Origin: DATJPR01 sp963752915
Lineage (GTDB): Bacteria; Bacteroidota; Ignavibacteria; UBA10030; UBA6906
Length of the DNA stretch: 64,000 bases
Reading direction: 5' to 3'
NCBI GenBank assembly: GCA_963752915.1
Contig: CAVVZZ010000010.1
Span: 124,001-188,000, forward strand
The position numbers were made by a program, and so were the translations under genes. The notes below the pieces were generated by a model. The model did no database searches. It worked only from the letters and a program-made list of their open reading frames with translations, and was not told the origin of the DNA. Of the stretch, positions 59,823 through 64,000 are shown piece by piece; position 1 is the stretch's first letter, and every line of letters starts with the position of its first letter.

Positions 59823-61628
59823 ATGATGAAATCGGCAAGCTTCGTGACAGTTTTCATTGCTCTCGCTTTGGGAATCTCAATGCAGGCAATGGCGCAAAAG
59901 CCCTACCGCGGCGCGGAGTATCGGACGATCGGCACAATGACGTACGGGAGATTTGAAGTCCGCATGCGGTCGGCACCGGTCTCCGGCATGCTCTCATCGT
60001 TTTTTACCTACTACGATCCCGCATCGCCCTGGAATGAGATCGACGTCGAGACCATGGGAAGGTACTCAAACGAGATGCAGTTCAACACGATCGTCCCGAC
60101 GCAGGCCGACAACCATGTCCAGCGGCAGGTTGTGCCGTTCAATCCGCATGCGGGATTCCACATCATCGGGATCGAATGGACGCCCGACTATGTCGCCTGG
60201 CGCGTGGATGGAGAAGAAGTGTACCGTCAGCTCGGGAGCCATATCGCCCTTCTCACCGAGCCGCAGAAGATCATGATGAATGTGTGGCAGCCGTCTGCCG
60301 TGGACTGGGCCGGGACCTTCTCCGCCAGCCAGCTTCCAGTCTATGCCTACTACGACTGGGTGAAATATTACGCGTATACCCCGGGGTCAGGCGACAACTT
60401 CATCCTGCAGTGGACAGACGATTTCTTGACGTTCGACGCATCGCGGTGGCAGAAGGCCGCACACACCTGGGATGGGAACAATGCGCAGTTTGTCACAGAC
60501 AATGCTGTCATCCAGGACGGCTATCTCATCCTCTGTCTCACCTCCAATACGACGAGCGGATATGCGGGCGGAGCGATTCCTGACGAGGATGTCGATCCGC
60601 CTTCGCTCCTCTGGGCAAGAGCATATGACTCAACGCTTGTCGTCCGCTTCTCCGAACCCGTCAGTGCTGCGACGGCGGAGAATGTGGCCAACTATTTCGG
60701 CGGAAATCTCACCTATAAGAACGCGAAACTCCGTGCCGATCAACGGACAATCGACATCGCTGTTGCAGGATTGGATCTCGCCACGCCCTTCATCCTCTTT
60801 GGTCAAAACGTTCAAGATCAGGCGTCGTCTCCGAATACTATGGGCCTCAACCATGTCCGTGTCATTATGCCGCTCACGTTTCCCATCCGGATCGACGTCG
60901 GTGGAAATGGTTCCGACGGATATCTTGCGGACTCCACATGGTCGGCATCGAAAGAATACGGCGGTATAGGCGGGATCGGTGTGTCCGTTCCGGGGACGTT
61001 ATCCATCGCGGGGACGACAGAGCCGGAAGTATACCGATCGATCGTCCATGGTCTTGCGGGGTATACCGTCCGCGTGCCAAATGGGACATACAACGTTTCT
61101 CTGAAAATGGTTGAGAATCGGTATGCCTCGGTCGGAAAAAGAGTCTTCAGCGCGAAGATTCAGGGACAGGTACTCTTCACCGATCTTGATCTCTTTCAGC
61201 AGGTGGGACTTCTGACTGCATATGATGCCGTAGCTCCGACGGTGGTTGTCTCCGACAACATCCTCAATATCTGGATGGGGGCCTCGGTCGATTCGACGAC
61301 CTTGAGCGGAATCGTGATAGAACGTGTCTCGGGCCCGACCGGGATGCGACAATCATCAGAGGAAGTACCCCAATGGGGATTCTCCGTCTATCCAAACCCG
61401 TACAACGGCTCGTCAATGGTCCGCTTCTCGCTTCCTGTGGCCGGTTCCGTCGCACTGCAGGTCCACGATACTCTGGGCCGGCAGGTCGCCTCGGTGCAAC
61501 TTGGCGTCATGAACGCCGGGACTCACGAATACCGCTGGACCAACGACAGGTTGGCGAGCGGCGCGTATTTCTTTACCCTTCATGAAAATGATCGCCGACT
61601 TACACACAGGATTATCGTGATGCGATAA
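59823..61628 (+). CDS. Secreted GH16 beta-glucanase with circularly permuted catalytic domain, malectin-like domain and T9SS sorting tail
   Basis: A 601-residue protein with a signal peptide ending MQAMAQ. Residues about 27-185 hold the GH16 core from GAEYRTIGTMTYGRFEVRM to YAYYDWVKYYAYTPG, with catalytic WNEIDVE (Glu72, Asp74, Glu76). The strand that normally begins GH16 enzymes (DDFLTFDASRWQKAAHTWDG) comes after it, at about 190-240. That order is the natural circular permutation of Fibrobacter succinogenes 1,3-1,4-beta-glucanase. Then come an Ig-like segment, a malectin-like carbohydrate-binding region (IRIDVGGNGSDGYLADSTW near 355) and a type A T9SS tail (FSVYPNPYNGSSMVRFSLP). Likely substrate is a mixed-linkage or laminarin-type glucan. 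Confidence 0.93.
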   Translation: MMKSASFVTVFIALALGISMQAMAQKPYRGAEYRTIGTMTYGRFEVRMRSAPVSGMLSSFFTYYDPASPWNEIDVETMGRYSNEMQFNTIVPTQADNHVQRQVVPFNPHAGFHIIGIEWTPDYVAWRVDGEEVYRQLGSHIALLTEPQKIMMNVWQPSAVDWAGTFSASQLPVYAYYDWVKYYAYTPGSGDNFILQWTDDFLTFDASRWQKAAHTWDGNNAQFVTDNAVIQDGYLILCLTSNTTSGYAGGAIPDEDVDPPSLLWARAYDSTLVVRFSEPVSAATAENVANYFGGNLTYKNAKLRADQRTIDIAVAGLDLATPFILFGQNVQDQASSPNTMGLNHVRVIMPLTFPIRIDVGGNGSDGYLADSTWSASKEYGGIGGIGVSVPGTLSIAGTTEPEVYRSIVHGLAGYTVRVPNGTYNVSLKMVENRYASVGKRVFSAKIQGQVLFTDLDLFQQVGLLTAYDAVAPTVVVSDNILNIWMGASVDSTTLSGIVIERVSGPTGMRQSSEEVPQWGFSVYPNPYNGSSMVRFSLPVAGSVALQVHDTLGRQVASVQLGVMNAGTHEYRWTNDRLASGAYFFTLHENDRRLTHRIIVMR

Positions 61629-61633
61629 CGAAT

Positions 61634-61653
61634 TGATAACGCCTCCGTTATCA
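61634..61653 (+). promoter_or_regulatory. Perfect 7-bp dyad, candidate regulator-binding site
   Basis: TGATAAC (61634-61640), 6-nt spacer, GTTATCA (61647-61653). It lies 68 nt upstream of the sigma-54-like -24 box, where NtrC-type proteins usually bind. Extra GATAA units flank it (61624 and 61659). No T-run follows, so a terminator is less likely. Confidence 0.55.
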
Positions 61654-61721
61654 GGACGATAAGTCGCGAGCGGATCGTTGTCGAGAACTCCCTCCTTCGG
61701 CGTAGAATCGTACAATCCCTC

Positions 61722-61738
61722 TTGGCACACCAGTTGTA
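61722..61738 (+). promoter_or_regulatory. Sigma-54-type -24/-12 promoter of the GH2 gene
   Basis: TTGGCAC, 5 nt, TTGTA. The consensus is TTGGCAC-N5-TTGCA; only one core base differs (GC to GT at -12). Transcription would start near 61750, about 150 nt before the GH2 start codon. Confidence 0.6.
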
Positions 61739-61897
61739 AATTGCTTACCGGCGCAATCATTCGACCCCAGATTTTGCGCCAACCTTCTCAAGGTCCGACA
61801 GAGGAAATCGCCTTCCTTTTCCGGAAGGCGATCTCTTCGGCTTACATCACCGCGTGCCAGTTAACACTCGACGACGTCCTTCACTAGCGGGCTCTGT

Positions 61898-64000
61898 ATG
61901 ATGCCGCGATACCGATTTCTTATCGGTGTATCAGTGTTGCTGTCCTCCACCGTGTCACTTTCGCAGATCGGCGCGCTCCCAGCGACGTTCGAAGTGAAGT
62001 CGGTCGCTCAGGTCTCCATTCCATTCCAGAATGGCATGCCGGTCCCCTCCTTCGAGAAGCAGCATCGTCCCACCGTGGATCTTGGCGGGGTTTGGCACAA
62101 GCAACGCTTCACGGCGAATCACGATCTCTCGCTTGGCCTCAGGGATTCCTCAGGATTCGCCGCGCTCCTGGCAGAGGCGGCGGGCCGAAACCTTCCGGGC
62201 TTTGATGACAGCACCTGGCCCACGAAGGCCTTGCCAGCCGTGGAGAACACGATGAACGGCGTGAACGTGCGGCCGGAGGATTACGAGGATGGAGTCTACT
62301 ACCGTCGTTCCTTCATTCTCCCCGACTCGCTTCTGGGACAATTCGCTCGACTCAATTTCTACGCCGTCAACTACATCGCCGATGTGTGGCTGAACGGGCA
62401 CTACCTCGGGTACCACGAGGGCGGGTACACATCGTTTGCGTTCGACGCGACCCCGGCTCTCCGGTTCGATTCGGCGAATGTTCTTGTCGTGCGTGTCGAC
62501 AATCCACCGTGGGGTTCTCGAGACGATATCGTCCCGTATGGGAATCAGAACCACAAACCCGACTGGTTCAATTACACGGGGATTATCCACGACGTTTACC
62601 TCGAGTTTTCGAACACTGTGTCGATCGCGCGGACCGAAGTCGTTCCCCGGTCCATTGATGGTTCACTCCAGGTGACTTCCGTGCTCTGGAATCGCTCGGG
62701 GGCATCCTTCAACGGATCGATCACGTTCGAAGTCTATGAGGCCCTGGTTGACTCCACGACGATCCAGTCCGAGTCCCCCGCGGACCTGGTCGGCGCTCTT
62801 GCTGTGAGCCAATCCGTCGGCGCGACTGCAACCTCCGATACAGCCTCAGCCATCAGGAGCACGCTGGTCATCCCGACGCCGAAACTCTGGTCGCCGAAGC
62901 ACCCGTCCCTCTATATCATGCGGGCGGTGCTCAAGAACGGCGCGGTTGCGGTCGACGAGCAGTGCGTTCAGTTCGGTATTCGGGTTCTTTCCACGCATGG
63001 CAACAGCGTTGTGCTGAACGGAAAGCCGATGTTCTTCCCCGGGATAGCCCGTCACGAAGATCATGCACAATATGGGCGCAGCGTTCCCCCTTCGGTGATC
63101 TACTCCGACCTGGAGAAGGTTGTGGACCTGAACGCGACCTTCCTGCGGACGGCGCACTACCCCAACCATCCGTTCACGTACCTCCTCGCCGACCGGCTCG
63201 GCATCGCCGTGCTCGAAGAAATTCCGGTCTGGTGGTTCGACGAAGCCGATGCATGGGCGAACCAGGATCTTCACCGGCACATTCATGAGCAGATGTGGCG
63301 CGAGATGGTGTTCCGCGATCGCAACCGGCCGAGCATCCTCTTCTGGAGCACGTGCAACGAGTGTCTCGATCAGACGAACCGCGGAGCGTACATTCAACGA
63401 CTGAATGCCGAGCTCGACACGCAATATCCCGATGGTCGGTTTGTGACCGAGTCCGCTGCGGCCGACAGGCCTGGCTCCGGGGATCCCACGCAGGCGTTCT
63501 GCGACGTTGCTGGATGGACGATGTATTTCGGGGTCTTCTACGGGAGCTCAAACTTCGCAGGGACGGTCCAGTTCCTTGTGAACGCCCTATCAAATTACCC
63601 CGACAAACCGATCATCGATACGGAATTCGGGTACTGGTCGACCGAGAATCTGAGTTCCGCGGCCGCTCAGGAGACGGTGTTCGACAACACGTTCAGGGCG
63701 TTCAGCCAATTCGCAGCGGTCGACAGTAATGGGATCTATCGCCCGGGGATGCCGCTCGCCGCGTCAACGTGGTGGTGCATCTTCGACTGGTGTACGATTC
63801 AGCAGACGACAGGCGCCCAGACGATGGGCGTCTACAAGATGGATCATACGACCGTGAAGCCCGTCGCCGATCACATCAGAAATGCCTACCGCGCATTCAA
63901 GGCATCGAGTGAGACTGCAGTGGTCGAGGCCATAGGGACGCAAGCACCGGTACCGACGGCATTTGCGCTGGAACAGAATTATCCGAATCCGTTCAATCCG
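61898..64000 (+). CDS. Secreted GH2 glycosidase with T9SS sorting signal, 3' end outside window
   Basis: The visible 701 residues begin with a signal peptide (LIGVSVLLSSTVSLSQ). GH2 sugar-binding domain: YYRRSFILPDSLLG, then DVWLNGHYLGYHEGGYTSF and NYTGIIHDVYLEF. Ig-like domain in the middle, and a TIM barrel with acid/base Glu488 in WSTCNECLD and nucleophile Glu576 in IIDTEFGYW. HPNHPF and RHEDH motifs of the barrel are present. The sequence leaves the window in FALEQNYPNPFNP, the start of a T9SS sorting domain. Substrate could be a beta-galactoside, -glucuronide, -mannoside or similar; GH2 alone does not tell. ATG codons at 61898 and 61901 are both possible. It lies behind a sigma-54-like promoter. 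Confidence 0.93.
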   Translation, partial: MMPRYRFLIGVSVLLSSTVSLSQIGALPATFEVKSVAQVSIPFQNGMPVPSFEKQHRPTVDLGGVWHKQRFTANHDLSLGLRDSSGFAALLAEAAGRNLPGFDDSTWPTKALPAVENTMNGVNVRPEDYEDGVYYRRSFILPDSLLGQFARLNFYAVNYIADVWLNGHYLGYHEGGYTSFAFDATPALRFDSANVLVVRVDNPPWGSRDDIVPYGNQNHKPDWFNYTGIIHDVYLEFSNTVSIARTEVVPRSIDGSLQVTSVLWNRSGASFNGSITFEVYEALVDSTTIQSESPADLVGALAVSQSVGATATSDTASAIRSTLVIPTPKLWSPKHPSLYIMRAVLKNGAVAVDEQCVQFGIRVLSTHGNSVVLNGKPMFFPGIARHEDHAQYGRSVPPSVIYSDLEKVVDLNATFLRTAHYPNHPFTYLLADRLGIAVLEEIPVWWFDEADAWANQDLHRHIHEQMWREMVFRDRNRPSILFWSTCNECLDQTNRGAYIQRLNAELDTQYPDGRFVTESAAADRPGSGDPTQAFCDVAGWTMYFGVFYGSSNFAGTVQFLVNALSNYPDKPIIDTEFGYWSTENLSSAAAQETVFDNTFRAFSQFAAVDSNGIYRPGMPLAASTWWCIFDWCTIQQTTGAQTMGVYKMDHTTVKPVADHIRNAYRAFKASSETAVVEAIGTQAPVPTAFALEQNYPNPFNP

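Noticed and set aside
61634..61653. The dyad as a terminator of the GH16 gene
   Set aside because: Only 7 bp, AT-rich and without a T-run after it; the position relative to the -24/-12 element fits a binding site better.

Overview
The window is a GC-rich (about 58-60 percent by eye), densely coded bacterial chromosome segment with no rRNA, tRNA or CRISPR array that I could find. Two secreted proteins near the right end carry type IX secretion (T9SS) sorting signals: a YPNPYNG-type tail on the GH16 enzyme, and FALEQNYPNPFNP running off the window edge in the GH2 enzyme. With TonB-dependent receptors, a PBP1C/alpha-2-macroglobulin pair and a Tannerella-like N-acetylmuramate salvage set, this points to the Bacteroidota/Chlorobiota/Ignavibacteriota/Kryptoniota (FCB) lineage, most likely an Ignavibacteria- or Kryptonia-like organism. 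The placement is an inference.

Layout. 1-3.8 kb: a minus-strand run with a secreted bleomycin-hydrolase-type peptidase (cut by the window edge), two DinB-fold proteins, an RsbRD-N-like protein, a DUF1697 protein and an Fpg/Nei glycosylase with unusual active-site residues. 3.9-8.5 kb: a thiamine uptake operon consisting of promoter, TPP riboswitch, intrinsic terminator, TonB-dependent receptor, thiamine pyrophosphokinase and a sodium:solute symporter. 8.6-16.6 kb: an NtrC-type regulator with GAFTDA in place of GAFTGA, an adenosine-deaminase-family/SixA/COG1839 operon, a solitary urocanate hydratase, and a membrane SpoIIE/RsbU phosphatase. 16.7-20 kb: a nitrogen cluster of P-II protein, beta-barrel porin and ammonium transporter. 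20-27 kb: accessory genes, an AT-richer YdeI-like gene, an APC permease with a receiver protein, a field of hairpins, and a 752-bp IS630-type remnant that supplies the stop codon of a cysteine-desulfurase-like gene. 27-37 kb: a papain-like peptidase, PBP1C, a large alpha-2-macroglobulin lipoprotein, and a LiaF-like pair.

37-50 kb: a peptidoglycan-recycling neighbourhood with an MFS permease, an SSS permease (candidate MurNAc importer), SpoIID/LytB, a HIT-like DUF4922 protein, NamZ (DUF1343), a BadF/BadG-type amino-sugar kinase and a NagZ-serine hydrolase fusion lipoprotein. 50.3-52.8 kb: a cobalamin riboswitch ahead of a BtuB-like receptor interrupted by a one-base frameshift. 53-55 kb: a HEAT-repeat protein and a LytTR-membrane-SnoaL-like fusion.

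55-64 kb is the most system-like part. A membrane-anchored solute-binding protein, a histidine kinase (ATGA overlap) and a sigma-54 response regulator with intact GAFTGA lead into two secreted glycosidases: a GH16 enzyme with the natural circular permutation known from Fibrobacter lichenase, and a GH2 enzyme. A sigma-54-like -24/-12 element with a perfect dyad about 70 bp upstream lies directly before the GH2 gene. This suggests a self-contained glycan-sensing and glycan-degrading circuit.

Intergenic DNA is unusual. A 60-nt two-hairpin element occurs twice, 58 kb apart, with its second loop inverted between copies. Several low-complexity families recur between genes. Most promoters I could identify share a TATATT -10 box.
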